Shown: positions 10,264-20,538, numbered from the stretch's first letter. The stretch is DNA of 64,000 nt from Alphaproteobacteria bacterium (GCA_018820205.1 JAHJOK010000053.1:1-64000); one strand, 5' to 3'. A program made the numbers and translations. The notes: generated by a model from the letters alone, not told the origin.

Positions 10264-10908
10264 ATGCGCGCCAGCGGCCTGTCCAAATACGCCTCGATGA
10301 GCCGCCGTGCGGCGATCACCGCCGCCGCCCTGGCGACCATGGCCTTCGTGGCCGGGTGTTCGGGCGCGACTGGCGGGGCGACGGCCGAGGGCGACATGGC
10401 GCTGGGCGCCCCTGAAGGCGCGAAGGTCACGGTGGTGGAATACGCCTCGGTCACCTGTGGCCACTGTGTCGCCTGGCAGGCGCAGGTCTGGCCCGAGTTC
10501 AAGGCCAAATACGTCGACACCAATCAGGTGCGATATGTCTTCCGCGAGTTCCCGACCGCGCCGGTCGAGATTGCCGCCGCCGGGTTCCTGGTCGCGCGCT
10601 GTGCCGGTGAAGACAAATATTTCGACGTGATGCACGAGATCATGGCCAGCCAGAACGAGATGGCGACCGGCACGCCGCCGCGTCAGGTCCTGCTGCGCAT
10701 CGCCAACGGCGCGGGTCTGAGCGAGGAACAGTTCACCGCCTGCGTCACAGACGAGGACGCCATCGCGGCGCTGGACCAGCGGGTCAAGGCCGGGCTGGAC
10801 GCCGGGGTGACCGGAACGCCGACCTTCATGGTCAACGGCGAGAAGGTCGCCGACAGTTCGATGGCCGGTCTGTCGACCGCGATCGACGCCGCCTTGGCCG
10901 CGAGCTGA
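10264..10908 (+). CDS. DsbA-family thiol oxidoreductase, lipoprotein (first of three)
   Basis: 214 residues. The N-terminus has twin arginine-like SRRAAIT, a hydrophobic stretch and the lipobox VAGC, so the mature protein should be lipid-anchored facing the periplasm. The thioredoxin fold follows, with redox motif CGHC in VVEYASVTCGHCVAW and the cis-proline loop GTPTFMVNG near the C-terminus. This is the DsbA-like 'thioredoxin_4' layout. Likely substrates are periplasmic disulfide proteins; none can be named. The next gene starts 4 bp after its stop and is a close paralogue, sharing long identical stretches such as FKAKYVDTNQVRYVFRE. Confidence 0.9.
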   Translation: MRASGLSKYASMSRRAAITAAALATMAFVAGCSGATGGATAEGDMALGAPEGAKVTVVEYASVTCGHCVAWQAQVWPEFKAKYVDTNQVRYVFREFPTAPVEIAAAGFLVARCAGEDKYFDVMHEIMASQNEMATGTPPRQVLLRIANGAGLSEEQFTACVTDEDAIAALDQRVKAGLDAGVTGTPTFMVNGEKVADSSMAGLSTAIDAALAAS

Positions 10909-10912
10909 TCCG

Positions 10913-11527
10913 ATGACCCGGATGGCGACGTCGCGTCGGACCTTGCTGCTGGGCGGCGCCGCCGTCCTGGCCCTGAGCGGCTGTTCGAGCGCCAAGACGG
11001 CCGCCGAGGGCGACATGGCTCTGGGCGCGGCCGAGGGGGCCAAGGTCACCGTGGTCGAATACGCCTCGGTCACCTGCCACATCTGCGCCAACTGGCAGGA
11101 GCAGGTCTGGCCCGCGTTCAAGGCCAAATACGTCGACACCAATCAGGTGCGATACGTCTTTCGCGAATATCCGACGCCGCCGGTCGATGTGGCCACCGCC
11201 GGGTTCCTGATCGCGCGCTGCGCCGGGCCGGACAAATATTTCGACGTGGTGCACCAGATCCTGGCCAGCGTGAACTCATGGGACGCGGGAACGTCCCCGC
11301 GCGATACGCTGGTTCAGGTTTCGACGGCGGCCGGGTTGAGCGATCAGCAGTTCCAGCAATGCATCACCGACGAGGACGCGATCCGCGCTCTGGACGCCCG
11401 CATCAGCGAGGCCCAGGCGGCCGGGGTGACCGGCACGCCCGCCTTCTTCGTCAACGGGGCAATGGTCGGCGATCGGTCGCTGGCCGGACTGTCGGCGGCG
11501 ATCGACGCCGAACTGGCCAAGGCCTGA
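10913..11527 (+). CDS. DsbA-family thiol oxidoreductase, lipoprotein (second of three)
   Basis: 204 residues with twin-arginine-like SRRTLLLGG, a short hydrophobic stretch and lipobox LSGC, so predicted to be a periplasm-facing lipoprotein. Active site CHIC in VVEYASVTCHICANW and cis-proline loop GTPAFFVNG. The region around EGDMALGA(A/P)EGAKVTVVEYA is almost identical to the first copy, which indicates a recent tandem duplication. The differing central dipeptide (HI against GH) may tune redox potential; this is inference from the general behaviour of CXXC proteins. Its stop is 4 bp before the third copy. Confidence 0.9.
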   Translation: MTRMATSRRTLLLGGAAVLALSGCSSAKTAAEGDMALGAAEGAKVTVVEYASVTCHICANWQEQVWPAFKAKYVDTNQVRYVFREYPTPPVDVATAGFLIARCAGPDKYFDVVHQILASVNSWDAGTSPRDTLVQVSTAAGLSDQQFQQCITDEDAIRALDARISEAQAAGVTGTPAFFVNGAMVGDRSLAGLSAAIDAELAKA

Positions 11528-11531
11528 TCCC

Positions 11532-12143
11532 GTGACCCTGACCCGATCCCTGTTCCTGATTCTGGCGTTGGCGGCGGCCCCGATGGCCGTGGCGGCCCAG
11601 ACGGCCGCACCGCCTCCGGTGACTGCGGCCGACCGAGTTCTGGGCAGGGCGGACGCCCCCGTGACGGTGATCGAATATGCGTCGTTCGTCTGTTCGCACT
11701 GCGCCGACTGGCACACCGGCGTCTATCCGGGGTTCAAGGCGCGGTTCGTGGATACGGGCCAGGTGCGACTGGTGTTCCGAAACTTCCCGACCCAGCCGGT
11801 TCAGGTCGGCGCGCGGGCGGCCGGGATCGCCCGGTGCGCGGCGCCCGCGCGGTTCTTCGACGTCGCGTCGTCCTTCATGAAGGGCCAGGCGGCGCTGATC
11901 GACGGCGGGCCGATCGGCACATGGTTCGGTGACGCCGTGGCCGTCAGCGGCAAGACCCAAGCCGAGATCGACGCCTGTCTGGCCGATCCCGCGACCCTGG
12001 CCGGCATCCGGGCCGAGGTCGAGGGCGCGCAGGCGGCGGGCGTGCCCGGAACGCCGGCGTTCTTCGTCAACGGCCGCCGGGTCAGCGACAATTCGCTGGA
12101 GGGTCTGGCCGCCGCGATCCAGCCGCTGCTGCCGCGGTCCTGA
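11532..12143 (+). CDS. DsbA-family thiol oxidoreductase, soluble periplasmic (third of three)
   Basis: 203 residues from a GTG start. It has an ordinary cleavable signal peptide (ending AVAAQ) with no lipobox cysteine, so unlike its two neighbours it should be soluble. Redox motif CSHC in [15 protein letters not shown] and cis-proline loop GTPAFFVNG. It is more diverged from copies one and two than they are from each other. Its stop codon is 8 bp before smc, so it is probably co-transcribed with smc, although no functional link is evident. Confidence 0.9.
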   Translation: MTLTRSLFLILALAAAPMAVAAQTAAPPPVTAADRVLGRADAPVTVIEYASFVCSHCADWHTGVYPGFKARFVDTGQVRLVFRNFPTQPVQVGARAAGIARCAAPARFFDVASSFMKGQAALIDGGPIGTWFGDAVAVSGKTQAEIDACLADPATLAGIRAEVEGAQAAGVPGTPAFFVNGRRVSDNSLEGLAAAIQPLLPRS

Positions 12144-12150
12144 CGACGGG

Positions 12151-15100
12151 ATGCAGTTCCAGCGCCTCCGGCTCGTCGGGTTCAAATCCTTCGTCGATCC
12201 GGCGGAGGTGCAGATCGAACCCGGCCTGACCGGCGTCGTCGGCCCCAATGGCTGTGGCAAGTCCAATGTGCTGGAGGGGATGCGCTGGGTCATGGGGGCC
12301 AATTCGGCCAAGGCCATGCGCGGCACGGGCATGGACGACGTGATCTTTTCCGGGGCATCGGACCGACCGCCCAGGAACCATGCCGAAGTCCAGCTGACCA
12401 TCGACAACGCCCAGCGAAAGGCGCCTCAACCTTTCACGGACTCGCCCGTGCTGGAGGTGTCGCGCCGGATCGACCGGGGACAAGGGTCGACCTATCGCAT
12501 CAACGGCAAGGAGGTGCGGGCGCGCGACGTCCAGCTGCTGTTCGCCGACGCCTCGACGGGGGCCAACTCTCCCGCGCTGGTTCGTCAAGGGCAGATCAGC
12601 GAACTGATCGCGGCCAAGCCGCAGAACCGGCGGCGCATCCTGGAGGAGGCCGGCGGGGTGGCGGGGCTGCATACGCGCCGGCACGAGGCCGAGTTGAGGC
12701 TGAGGGCCGCCGAAACCAATCTGGACCGGCTGGACGACATCGGTCGGGAGCTGGAGACGGCGCTGACGCGGTTGAAGCGCGAGGCGCGGCAGGCGGAGAA
12801 ATACAAGAAGATCTCGGCCGAGATCCGGGCCCTGCAGGCGGCCCTGCTGTTCGTGCGCTGGAACGATGCGCGGCTGGCGGCCGAGGAAGCGGCGTCCGAA
12901 CTGGCGACGGCGGATCGCGCGGTGGCCGAGGCGACGGCGGCGGCGGCCAGGGCCCAGACGGCTGCCCTGTCGGCGCAGGAAGGCCTGAAGCCCGCGCGGG
13001 AAGAGGACGCTGTGGCGGCGGCCCTGCTGCACCGGGCCTCGCTGGAGCGCGACCGGCTGGATATGGCGGAACAACAGGCGCGGGCCGAGGTCGATCGGCT
13101 GACGGCCGAGGCGCAGCGGATCGCCAACGACACCGAGCGCGAGATCGCCATGTCGGGCGACGCGGAGGCTGAACTGGCGCGACTGTCGGCCGAGCTTGAG
13201 GTGCTGACGGCCGAGATCGCGGCGGCGCCTCAGCGGGGGCCGGAACTGGATCGGGTGCTGGAGGCGGCGGAGGAAGCGCGCCGCGCGGCGGACGCCGAGG
13301 TCGAACGGCTGGCGGGCTCGCTGGCGGCGGTCGAGGCGCGGGCCAATGCGGAGACGGCGCGGAAGCGTGACGCCGAGGCGAGGGTGGCGCGGGCCGTGGC
13401 GGCTCTGGACGGAGCGAAACGGGAGCGTGAGGCGCTGGGGCCGCTGGAGACGCCGGAGCTGGCGGGTGCGCGCGAGACGCTGGAGACGGCGACGGCGGCC
13501 CTGACGGAGGCGCGGGCCGGGGTCGAGAAGGCGGAGACCGAACGCAGCGAACGAGCGCGGGCCGAGCAGGAGGCGCGGACGGCGGCAAGGACGGCCGAGG
13601 ATCGGCTGGGGCGGTTGCAGACCGAGGCGCGGGGGCTGGCGTCCCTGCTGGTCTCGACGCGGCGGGACCATCCGCCGGCGCTGGATCAGGTCAGCGCGGC
13701 CAAGGGCTATGAGGCGGCGCTGGCGGCGGCGCTGGGCGACGATCTGGATGCGGCGCTGGATGCCAAGGCGGCGGCCTATTGGGGCGGGGCGGAGGTCTCG
13801 GCATCGGTCTGGCCCGCCGGGATCGAGCCGCTGTCGAAACATGTGAAGGCGCCCGAGGCGCTGGCGGCGCGGCTGGCGCTGTGCGGTGTGGCGTTGAAGT
13901 CGGATGCGGCGGGACTGGCGAAGACGCTGCCGGTGGGCGCGCGTCTGGTGACCCGCGAAGGCGACCTCTATCGCTGGGACGGATTCGTCAGCCGGGCCGA
14001 TGCGCCGAGGCCGGCGGCGGTGCGGCTGGCCCAACGGACGCGGCTGGCCGAGCTGGAAGCCGAGATCGACGAGGGCAAACCGGCGCTGGAAGCGGCCCAA
14101 GGCGCGCTGAAGGCGACGACCGAAGCCTTCCGGGCGTCTGAGGAGGCTGTGAAGGCGGCGCGGCTTCTGCCGTTCGCGGCCGACAAGGCGGTGACGACGG
14201 CGCGGGACGCGGTGCAGCGGCTGGCCAACGAACAGGCGCGGCGCGAGGCGCGGGCGACGGCGCTGGACGAGACCTTGGCGCGTCTGACGGTCGAGCATGA
14301 GGCGGCCGAGGCGGCCCTGACCGAGGCGATGACGACGGATGCGCCGTCCGGGACGCTGGAAGGGCTGAAGGTCGAACTGGCCGGGGCGCGGACGGCGGCG
14401 GATGCGGCGCGCGGCGCTGCGGCGAGCGCCCGGGCGGACCGGGACGCGGAGGCGCGCGAACGGTCGGGCCGTGAGCAGCGACTGGTTGGGCTCAACCGGG
14501 AGCGGGACGGCTGGACGACGCGGGCCAAGGACTCCACGGCGCGGATCAAGACGCTGGAAGGCGATGCGACGAAGACGGCGACGCAACTGCTGCAAGCCGA
14601 GCGGGCCCCCGAGGCTCTGGCGGCGCAACGGTCGTCCCTGATGGACATGCTGACCTCGGCCGAGACGCGGCGGAAGACGGCGGCGGATGCGCTGGCAGTG
14701 GCGGAAGGCGACGCCGGCGAGGCGGATCGGGCCGGGCGGGCGGCAGATGCAGCGGCCTCGGCCGCGCGCGAGGCGCGCGCCGGGCTGGCCGCGCGCTCGG
14801 AGGCGGCGGCCGAAAAGCTGCTGGACGCCCACAACACCGTCCGCGAGACGGCCCAGATGTCGCCCGAGGACCTGGGCCGCAAACTGACCGACGACGCCAT
14901 CGCGCGGCCTCCCGACGCCGCCGGCGCCGAGAGCCTTCTGTTCGGGCTGGAGCGGGAACGCGAACAGCTGGGGGCGGTCAACCTGAGGGCCGAGGACGAG
15001 GCCGAGGAATACGGCGAACGGCTGAACACCATGCGGCTGGAGCGGTCGGACCTGACGGGCGCCATCGCACGCTTGCGCGACGGGATCGACGAACTGAACG

Positions 15101-15588
15101 CCGAGGGCCGCGAGCGACTGGTCGCCGCGTTCGACATCATCAACGACAATTTCAAAAGCCTGTTCGAAGCCCTGTTCGGCGGCGGTCAGGCGGAGCTGAA
15201 ACTGGTCGAAAGCGACGATCCGCTGGAGGCCGGTCTGGAAATCTTCGCCTGTCCGCCGGGCAAGCGGCTGTCGGTCATGAGCCTGATGTCGGGTGGGGAG
15301 CAGGCCCTGACGGCGGCGGCGCTGATCTTCGCGGTCTTCCTGGCCAATCCGGCGCCGGTCTGCGTGCTGGACGAGGTGGATGCGCCGCTGGACGACGCCA
15401 ATGTGGATCGCTTCTGCCGGATGCTGAACGAGATGCGGAACCGGACGGATACGCGGTTCATCGTCATCACCCACAATCCGGTGACCATGAGCCGGATGGA
15501 TCGCCTGTACGGCGTGACCATGCCGGAGCGCGGGGTGTCGCAGCTGGTCAGCGTCGACCTGACCCAGGCCGAGAAGCTGGTCGCGTGA
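12151..15588 (+). CDS. smc: Chromosome segregation/condensation ATPase SMC
   Basis: ATPase that forms the SMC-ScpAB complex, which loads near the origin and aligns chromosome arms. 1145 residues from the ATG at 12151, where homology starts ([20 protein letters not shown]); a longer in-frame reading overlaps the third DsbA-like gene. Walker A GPNGCGKS is at residues 31-38. Two long Ala/Glu/Arg-rich coiled coils flank a hinge around residues 500-640 ([19 protein letters not shown]). The ABC signature LMSGGEQAL is near 1047 and Walker [14 protein letters not shown] near 1072. Length and domain order are normal. The stop overlaps the next start (GTGA). Confidence 0.97.
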   Translation: MQFQRLRLVGFKSFVDPAEVQIEPGLTGVVGPNGCGKSNVLEGMRWVMGANSAKAMRGTGMDDVIFSGASDRPPRNHAEVQLTIDNAQRKAPQPFTDSPVLEVSRRIDRGQGSTYRINGKEVRARDVQLLFADASTGANSPALVRQGQISELIAAKPQNRRRILEEAGGVAGLHTRRHEAELRLRAAETNLDRLDDIGRELETALTRLKREARQAEKYKKISAEIRALQAALLFVRWNDARLAAEEAASELATADRAVAEATAAAARAQTAALSAQEGLKPAREEDAVAAALLHRASLERDRLDMAEQQARAEVDRLTAEAQRIANDTEREIAMSGDAEAELARLSAELEVLTAEIAAAPQRGPELDRVLEAAEEARRAADAEVERLAGSLAAVEARANAETARKRDAEARVARAVAALDGAKREREALGPLETPELAGARETLETATAALTEARAGVEKAETERSERARAEQEARTAARTAEDRLGRLQTEARGLASLLVSTRRDHPPALDQVSAAKGYEAALAAALGDDLDAALDAKAAAYWGGAEVSASVWPAGIEPLSKHVKAPEALAARLALCGVALKSDAAGLAKTLPVGARLVTREGDLYRWDGFVSRADAPRPAAVRLAQRTRLAELEAEIDEGKPALEAAQGALKATTEAFRASEEAVKAARLLPFAADKAVTTARDAVQRLANEQARREARATALDETLARLTVEHEAAEAALTEAMTTDAPSGTLEGLKVELAGARTAADAARGAAASARADRDAEARERSGREQRLVGLNRERDGWTTRAKDSTARIKTLEGDATKTATQLLQAERAPEALAAQRSSLMDMLTSAETRRKTAADALAVAEGDAGEADRAGRAADAAASAAREARAGLAARSEAAAEKLLDAHNTVRETAQMSPEDLGRKLTDDAIARPPDAAGAESLLFGLEREREQLGAVNLRAEDEAEEYGERLNTMRLERSDLTGAIARLRDGIDELNAEGRERLVAAFDIINDNFKSLFEALFGGGQAELKLVESDDPLEAGLEIFACPPGKRLSVMSLMSGGEQALTAAALIFAVFLANPAPVCVLDEVDAPLDDANVDRFCRMLNEMRNRTDTRFIVITHNPVTMSRMDRLYGVTMPERGVSQLVSVDLTQAEKLVA

Positions 15589-16016
15589 TCGGTCTTTTGG
15601 CCGCCGGCCTGCTGATCCAGACCGTCGAACCGCAACTGATTCTGACAGGCGTCGGCCGCTGGGCGGTGTTCGCCGACGCGGCCTCGATCACGCCTGATGA
15701 CGGCGGGGTGCGGATGCGGGCGCTGCAGGTCGCCGAGGCCGACTTCACGGTCGGCGGAAAGGCGTACTGGGGCGGTTGGTCCTGGTGGCGGTTCGATTGC
15801 GTTGCGCGCACCGCCGACAGGCTCGACTTCAGCGCAGTTGCAGCGGGCGGGGCGGAGGGGCCGGCGACAGCCGAGACCGAACCCGCGTTCGCGCTTTCGG
15901 CAGGTGGCGACGCAGACGAACTGGCAGCCGTCGCCTGTAGCGGAACAGCGCGCGAGACCGGTGCGGAGTCGGTGTCGGCGGCGGTGGCGCTGGGTCGCGC
16001 CCGGCTGGCGGACTGA
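15585..16016 (+). CDS. Small secreted/surface protein of unknown function (DC-x45-C type)
   Basis: 143 residues from a GTG that overlaps the smc stop (GTGA), which suggests coupled translation. The N-terminus [17 protein letters not shown] is short and hydrophobic, a weak signal peptide. The body has [17 protein letters not shown], an aromatic patch [12 protein letters not shown], and a second cysteine 45 residues after the first. The next gene contains two related copies of this layout. No enzyme motif is present. Function unknown; the class resembles surface-adhesin-E-like proteins. Confidence 0.75.
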   Translation: MIGLLAAGLLIQTVEPQLILTGVGRWAVFADAASITPDDGGVRMRALQVAEADFTVGGKAYWGGWSWWRFDCVARTADRLDFSAVAAGGAEGPATAETEPAFALSAGGDADELAAVACSGTARETGAESVSAAVALGRARLAD

Positions 16017-16067
16017 TGCCGCATTCGCAAACGCGCGTTGGTCGGTGAACTCTGCTATCCATACAGC

Positions 16068-16976
16068 ATGATGCTGGCCATGATCCTCGGAGCGGCCCAG
16101 GTGGCCGCCGTGCCGCCCGGCGAACCGCCCGCCCGGTTGCGCTTCGTTCATATGGACCGCCTGGCGGCGGTTTATGTCGATGAAGCCTTCACCCGCCCAG
16201 ATGTGGACGAGGCCGGAACGATCCGCACTCGCAGTCTGCACGTTCCGTTCGACACGGCGCACGAACCCGCCTGGCTGACCGAGCGCCACGACTGCGACCT
16301 TGGTCTGACACAGCCCCTTTGGCGCGAAAGCGCGATTGGAATGATGTACGACGGGCCGCGAGACATCGCGGGCGTGCTGACAGCCTGGGACGACGGCGCG
16401 CCGGATTCCGGCGCGGCCGTGGGCCAAGCGGTGTGCGCCCCTCCGCCTGAGCAGACGCCATCCTCCGACCCGCTGTCGCCCGACGAGGCCATGAACCGCG
16501 GCTATCAGCTGGCGCTGGAGGTGCGCTTCCAGCCGGCGCTTTACGAACAGACCGGCGACGTCGGCGAGAGCCTGGATTTTCTGGGACTGGCGAGCGATGG
16601 AGGCGTCGGCTGGTTCGTGGAACCGCGCAGCGATCGACCCGATGGCGAAGGGGCGATTGCGGACGTTCTGACGATCAATTGCCGATCCAGATCCGACAGC
16701 GAGCGGTTCGTCTGGCGGCGGTTACGCTTCGACTGCCGGGGCCATGTGCTGACGCTGCAGGGCGAGCGCTACGCCGAGGGTCCGCGCCATATCGGATCCA
16801 TCATGTCAGAGCCGATGCCTGTGGACGTCGAGTCCAACAGCTTGATGCCGCTGGTTCAGCAATACGCCTGCGCGGCCGACGATCCCCCTGCGCTTCAGCC
16901 GGTCCCGGGGCTGGAAAGCGCGATCGCGGGAATAACGGCGCACGTCGCCGCGAACGACGCCCTACCCCGGAACTGA
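16068..16976 (+). CDS. Secreted two-domain protein of unknown function (two DC-x44/46-C units)
   Basis: 302 residues from the ATG at 16068 (MMLAMILGAAQVAAVPPG, signal-like); a 312-residue reading from 16038 is less likely because it places charged and Cys residues first. The protein appears to be two copies of one domain: HDC-x46-C in the first half and FDC-x44-C in the second, each preceded by an aromatic/Asp-rich strand. The preceding gene is a single copy of the same unit, so duplication within the locus is likely. Function unknown, probably periplasmic. The last 15 bp overlap the end of the convergent mscS-like gene. Confidence 0.75.
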   Translation: MMLAMILGAAQVAAVPPGEPPARLRFVHMDRLAAVYVDEAFTRPDVDEAGTIRTRSLHVPFDTAHEPAWLTERHDCDLGLTQPLWRESAIGMMYDGPRDIAGVLTAWDDGAPDSGAAVGQAVCAPPPEQTPSSDPLSPDEAMNRGYQLALEVRFQPALYEQTGDVGESLDFLGLASDGGVGWFVEPRSDRPDGEGAIADVLTINCRSRSDSERFVWRRLRFDCRGHVLTLQGERYAEGPRHIGSIMSEPMPVDVESNSLMPLVQQYACAADDPPALQPVPGLESAIAGITAHVAANDALPRN

Positions 16977-18098
16977 TCCCGGCTGGCCGTTCGGCTGCGG
17001 ATCCATGGCATTCCGTTCGACCGACAACCGGTCCTGCGGCAATGCCTCCGGGCATTCGTCGCGGATGAAGGCCAGCATCTGTTCCCGTATCTCGCAGCGG
17101 AGGTCGAACACGACGCCGGCGTTCCGGCCGCTGGCCAGACAGCGGACCTGGGCGACGCGGTCGGTTACGTCCGTGACCTGGAGACTGACCACATCGCCGT
17201 CCCAGAGCGGCGAAGCCTTGCAGATCCGCTCAAGCTCGGCCCGGAGGCGATCCATCGGCGCTTCGTAGTCGACATAGATGAAGGCCGAACCGATCAGGCG
17301 GGCGCTTTCGCGCGTCCAGTTCTGGAACGGCTTGTTGATGAAATAGGTCAGGGGCAGGATCAGGCGACGCCAGTCCCACAGCTTGACCACCACATAGGTC
17401 GAGGTGATCTCCTCGATCGTGCCCCACTCGTTCTCGACGATCACGGCGTCGTCGATGCGGATGGGCTGGGCCGTGGCGATCTGGATGCCGGCGACCAGGT
17501 TTGTCAAATAGGGCTGCAGCGCAAGACCCGCGATGATGCCGACGACCCCGGCGGAGGCCAGCAGGGACACGCCCCACTGACGGACAGCCGGAATGGTCAT
17601 CATGGCCAGGGCGACAGTGATCAGGCCGATCAGGATGACCGCAGCGCGCTGAAGGATACGCGCCTGGGTGATGTGTTTGCGAGCCGCCAGATTGTCTTCG
17701 GCGTCCATGTTGAACCGCCGCATATAAACGACCCCCCACATGCCGACGGCGCCCGCCGTGATCCAGCCGACGACGAGGATGCTGGCGAACAGGACGATGG
17801 TTCGGATGGCGGCGGACGGCGCCGGGTCCAGCGGCGAGGCGGTCACCGAGAAGCCGATGGCGATCAGGATCATCAGGATGCGCAACTTCTTGCGCGCACG
17901 CTCGACCACTCCGCGCCAGAACAGATCGCGTTTGCTGACCAGGAAGCGCAGGACCGCGAAGACCAGGACGTGCACCACCCATCCCGCCGCCACGAACACG
18001 GCGACGACAACGGCGACCACGAACCACTCCGGCAACCAGTAGAATCGGCGCCACAGCAGAAGAATCTGGTGAGTCAGTGCGGTGATTTCGGGGGGCAT
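16962..18098 (-). CDS. MscS-family mechanosensitive ion channel
   Basis: Inner-membrane channel of the small-conductance type, which releases solutes on hypo-osmotic shock. 378 residues with several hydrophobic segments (for example VVAVVVAVFVAAGWVVHVLVF and TIVLFASILVVGWITAGAVG). The pore-lining helix and beta-domain signature follow: GVVGIIAGLALQPYLTNLVAG and IRIDDAVIVENEWGTIEEI. The C-terminal MscS domain ends in an acidic/polar tail. The start ATG overlaps the murG stop by one base (TGATG), so the channel is probably translated together with a lipid II synthesis gene. Confidence 0.93.
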   Translation of the reverse strand: MPPEITALTHQILLLWRRFYWLPEWFVVAVVVAVFVAAGWVVHVLVFAVLRFLVSKRDLFWRGVVERARKKLRILMILIAIGFSVTASPLDPAPSAAIRTIVLFASILVVGWITAGAVGMWGVVYMRRFNMDAEDNLAARKHITQARILQRAAVILIGLITVALAMMTIPAVRQWGVSLLASAGVVGIIAGLALQPYLTNLVAGIQIATAQPIRIDDAVIVENEWGTIEEITSTYVVVKLWDWRRLILPLTYFINKPFQNWTRESARLIGSAFIYVDYEAPMDRLRAELERICKASPLWDGDVVSLQVTDVTDRVAQVRCLASGRNAGVVFDLRCEIREQMLAFIRDECPEALPQDRLSVERNAMDPQPNGQPGSVPG

Positions 18099-19228
18099 CA
18101 GGCCTGATAGCGCGCGAGGGACGCCGACTGTTCCCGTGAACCGACCTGTCCGGCGGTGGCCTCGGCCAGGTCGGCCAGGCGCTGGGCGGCGTCGGGGATG
18201 GCGACCGACCGGGCGGCCGTGCTCATCGTCGCCAGGCGCGATGGGTCCGCCAGGACGCCGGCGACGGCGGCGGTCAAGGCCCCGACGGTGACGTCATCCT
18301 CCAGGATCATCTCGGCGGCGGCGACGTCGGTCAGCAGTTTCGCGTTCAGGCGCTGGTGGTCGTCGGTGGCGATCTTAAGCGGGATCAGGATCGACGGCAT
18401 GGCGGCGACGGCCAGTTCGGCGCAGGTCGAGGCGCCGGCGCGGCCGATGACCAGATGGGCCTGCGACAGGCGGGTGGCCATGTCGCGAAAGAAGGGCGCG
18501 ACCTCGGCCTGGATTCCGGCGTCGAGATAGATCTGGCGGGCGGTCTCCAGCGTTTCCGGCCGCGACTGCTGCTGGACGTTCAGGCGGCGCTTGATCGCGT
18601 CCGGCAGGGCCGCGAGGGCCCGGGGCGTGGTCTCGGACAGGATTCGGGCGCCCTGGCTGCCGCCGGTGACGAGGATGCGGATGGGGCCGCTTCCGGGCGG
18701 GGCGTAGGCGCGGTCGTAGAGTGCGCGGATGTCGGCGCGGACCGGGGCGCCGACGACCTGGGCGCGGGCGGTGACGACGGGACTGGCGCGCTCCAGCGTC
18801 GGAAAGGACGAGGCGACGGCGCGGACATGGGGGGCCAGGAGGCGGTTGGTGCGGCCCAGCACGGCGTTCTGCTCATGGATCAGGGTGGGGCGGCGCTGCA
18901 GGATGGCGGCGACCAACGCGGGAGCGGACGGATAGCCGCCGAAGCCGACGACGACCTTTGCGTCCAGGCGATTGAAGGCGGACCGCGCCTGGGCCACGCC
19001 GCGCACGATGGCGACGCCGGCCCTGGCCAAGGCGATGGGGCCGGAGCCGGTGGCGGCGTCGAGGGCCAGACGCTCCTCGGCGGGGAAGGCGTGGGCATAC
19101 TGCTCGCCGCGATGGTCGGTGGCCAACACGACGCGCCAACCACGCGAGGCCATCTCGCGGGCCAGGGCCTCGGCCGGGAACATGTGACCGCCGGTGCCCC
19201 CGGCGGCGACGACGCAGAGTTTTGTCAT
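18098..19228 (-). CDS. murG: Undecaprenyl-PP-MurNAc-pentapeptide GlcNAc transferase MurG
   Basis: Converts lipid I to lipid II on the inner face of the cytoplasmic membrane. GT-B fold of 376 residues: N-terminal glycine-rich loop VVAAGGTGGHMFPAEALA, membrane-association patch, HEQNAVLGRTNRLLA, the second glycine-rich loop LVTGGSQGARILSE, and the UDP-GlcNAc site VIGRAGASTCAELAVAAMPSILIPL. Length is typical. It follows ftsW after 119 bp that hold a family 2 repeat, and is the last peptidoglycan gene before the inserted block. Confidence 0.97.
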   Translation of the reverse strand: MTKLCVVAAGGTGGHMFPAEALAREMASRGWRVVLATDHRGEQYAHAFPAEERLALDAATGSGPIALARAGVAIVRGVAQARSAFNRLDAKVVVGFGGYPSAPALVAAILQRRPTLIHEQNAVLGRTNRLLAPHVRAVASSFPTLERASPVVTARAQVVGAPVRADIRALYDRAYAPPGSGPIRILVTGGSQGARILSETTPRALAALPDAIKRRLNVQQQSRPETLETARQIYLDAGIQAEVAPFFRDMATRLSQAHLVIGRAGASTCAELAVAAMPSILIPLKIATDDHQRLNAKLLTDVAAAEMILEDDVTVGALTAAVAGVLADPSRLATMSTAARSVAIPDAAQRLADLAEATAGQVGSREQSASLARYQA

Positions 19229-19280
19229 GGATACGGCTTAGCCGAGCCCTCCCCGTTCGTCATCCTCCGGCGCGTCTGGC

Positions 19281-19343
19281 GCGCGGACATCCAGGTCCGC
19301 ATCGGTCGCCCGGCGAAAGAGCGGACCTGGAGGTCCGCGCTCC
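19281..19343. repeat. Inverted pair of palindromic repeats, family 2, copy 2 (ftsW-murG gap)
   Basis: GCGCGGACATCCAGGTCCGC at 19281-19300 is faced by the inverted unit at 19321-19343, which contains GGACCTGGAGGTCC. The left unit has one substitution in its palindrome, which the right unit does not share. The pair sits inside the dcw cluster between two genes transcribed in the same direction, so it is not a simple convergent terminator. Confidence 0.88.
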
Positions 19344-19347
19344 GTCA

Positions 19348-20532
19348 CTAGGGCATCAGCAACCGACGGGGCCGCTGGAGACTGGCCCCCGGCTCGTAGG
19401 CGCCGGGGCGTTTGCGGGTCAGGGCCAGGGCGAACCCCATCGTCAGCCCCATGGCCAGCATCGACGATCCGCCATAGCTGATGAAAGGAAGCGTCATCCC
19501 CTTGGTCGGGATCAGGTTGAGGTTCACCGCCACGTTGATCGAGGCCTGCAGCCCGATCAGCATGAACAGGCCCGCCGCCGCCGTCTGTTCGAACGGGTCG
19601 TTCAGCTTCATCGCCCGGCGCATGCCGCGAACGACGATGAAGGCATACAGGCCGATGACGATCAGGCTGAGCACCAGACCGAACTCCTCGGCGCCGACGG
19701 AATAGATGAAGTCGGTGTGGAGGTCGGGGACGTGACGCTTCATCACCCCCTCGCCCACCCCGCGGCCGACCAGGCCGCCGGCGCGGATGGCCTCGGACGC
19801 GCGGTCGATCTGGTGGGTGTCCTCGACGCCCGGCGCGACGAATTTGGCGACCCGCAACTGGACGTGGGGAAACAGCAGATAGATGGCGGTCATCCCGGCG
19901 ACGAACATCCCGCCCAGCACCGCGACCCAGCGCAGCGGCACGCCCGCCATGAAGAAGACCGCCATGAAGGTGGTGGTGATCAGCAGCGTCTGGCCGATGT
20001 CCGGCTGGATCAGCAACAGGGCCACGGTGACGGCGTAGAAGCCAAAGGCGATGGAGACGCCCGGCACCCCTTGGCCCTTCTGACCCTCGGCGAACATCCA
20101 GGCGGCGAAGACGATCAGGCTGGGTTTGGCGAACTCGCTGGGCTGCAGGCTGAACGGGCCCAGGTTCACCCAGCGAGCGGCGCCTTTCACCGTGTCGCCG
20201 ATGAAGGGCAGCATGGCCATGACGGCGATGGCGCCCAGCAACGCCAGCACCGCGATCCGGCGCACGCCTCGCGGCGACAGCAGGGACATGGTCAGCATGG
20301 CTCCGGCTCCGCCGATGGCGAAGACGATCATGCGCCAGGAATAGTGGAACGGGTCGGTGATGGACTCGTCGGCGAGGATGGCGGCGGGCGACGAGGCGAA
20401 GCTGAGCATCACGCCCAGAGCCATCAGGGCGAGCGCCGCGCCCAGCAGGCCGCGATCCACCGTCCAGAACCACTGGGCGATCGGGCTCTGGTCGTTCCTC
20501 GAGAACGGGTGCGAATAGACGGCCTGGGTCAT
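19348..20532 (-). CDS. ftsW: Septal peptidoglycan glycosyltransferase FtsW
   Basis: SEDS-family integral membrane polymerase that works with FtsI at the septum. 394 residues with about ten hydrophobic helices. Conserved stretches include GAARWVNLGPFSLQPSEFAK, ALLLIQPDIGQTLLITTTFM and VGRGVGEGVMKRHVPDLHTD (the last with the conserved periplasmic loop), ending with PFISYGGSSMLAMGLTMGF. The start ATG at 20532 lies 6 bp after the murD stop, consistent with an operon. Confidence 0.96.
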   Translation of the reverse strand: MTQAVYSHPFSRNDQSPIAQWFWTVDRGLLGAALALMALGVMLSFASSPAAILADESITDPFHYSWRMIVFAIGGAGAMLTMSLLSPRGVRRIAVLALLGAIAVMAMLPFIGDTVKGAARWVNLGPFSLQPSEFAKPSLIVFAAWMFAEGQKGQGVPGVSIAFGFYAVTVALLLIQPDIGQTLLITTTFMAVFFMAGVPLRWVAVLGGMFVAGMTAIYLLFPHVQLRVAKFVAPGVEDTHQIDRASEAIRAGGLVGRGVGEGVMKRHVPDLHTDFIYSVGAEEFGLVLSLIVIGLYAFIVVRGMRRAMKLNDPFEQTAAAGLFMLIGLQASINVAVNLNLIPTKGMTLPFISYGGSSMLAMGLTMGFALALTRKRPGAYEPGASLQRPRRLLMP

Positions 20533-20538
20533 GGTTTC

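Noticed and set aside
12082..15474. Very long open frame (1130 codons) antisense to smc
   Set aside because: It is a GC-driven shadow of smc: Arg/Gln/Pro-rich with no domain, opposite a gene with complete Walker motifs and coiled coils.
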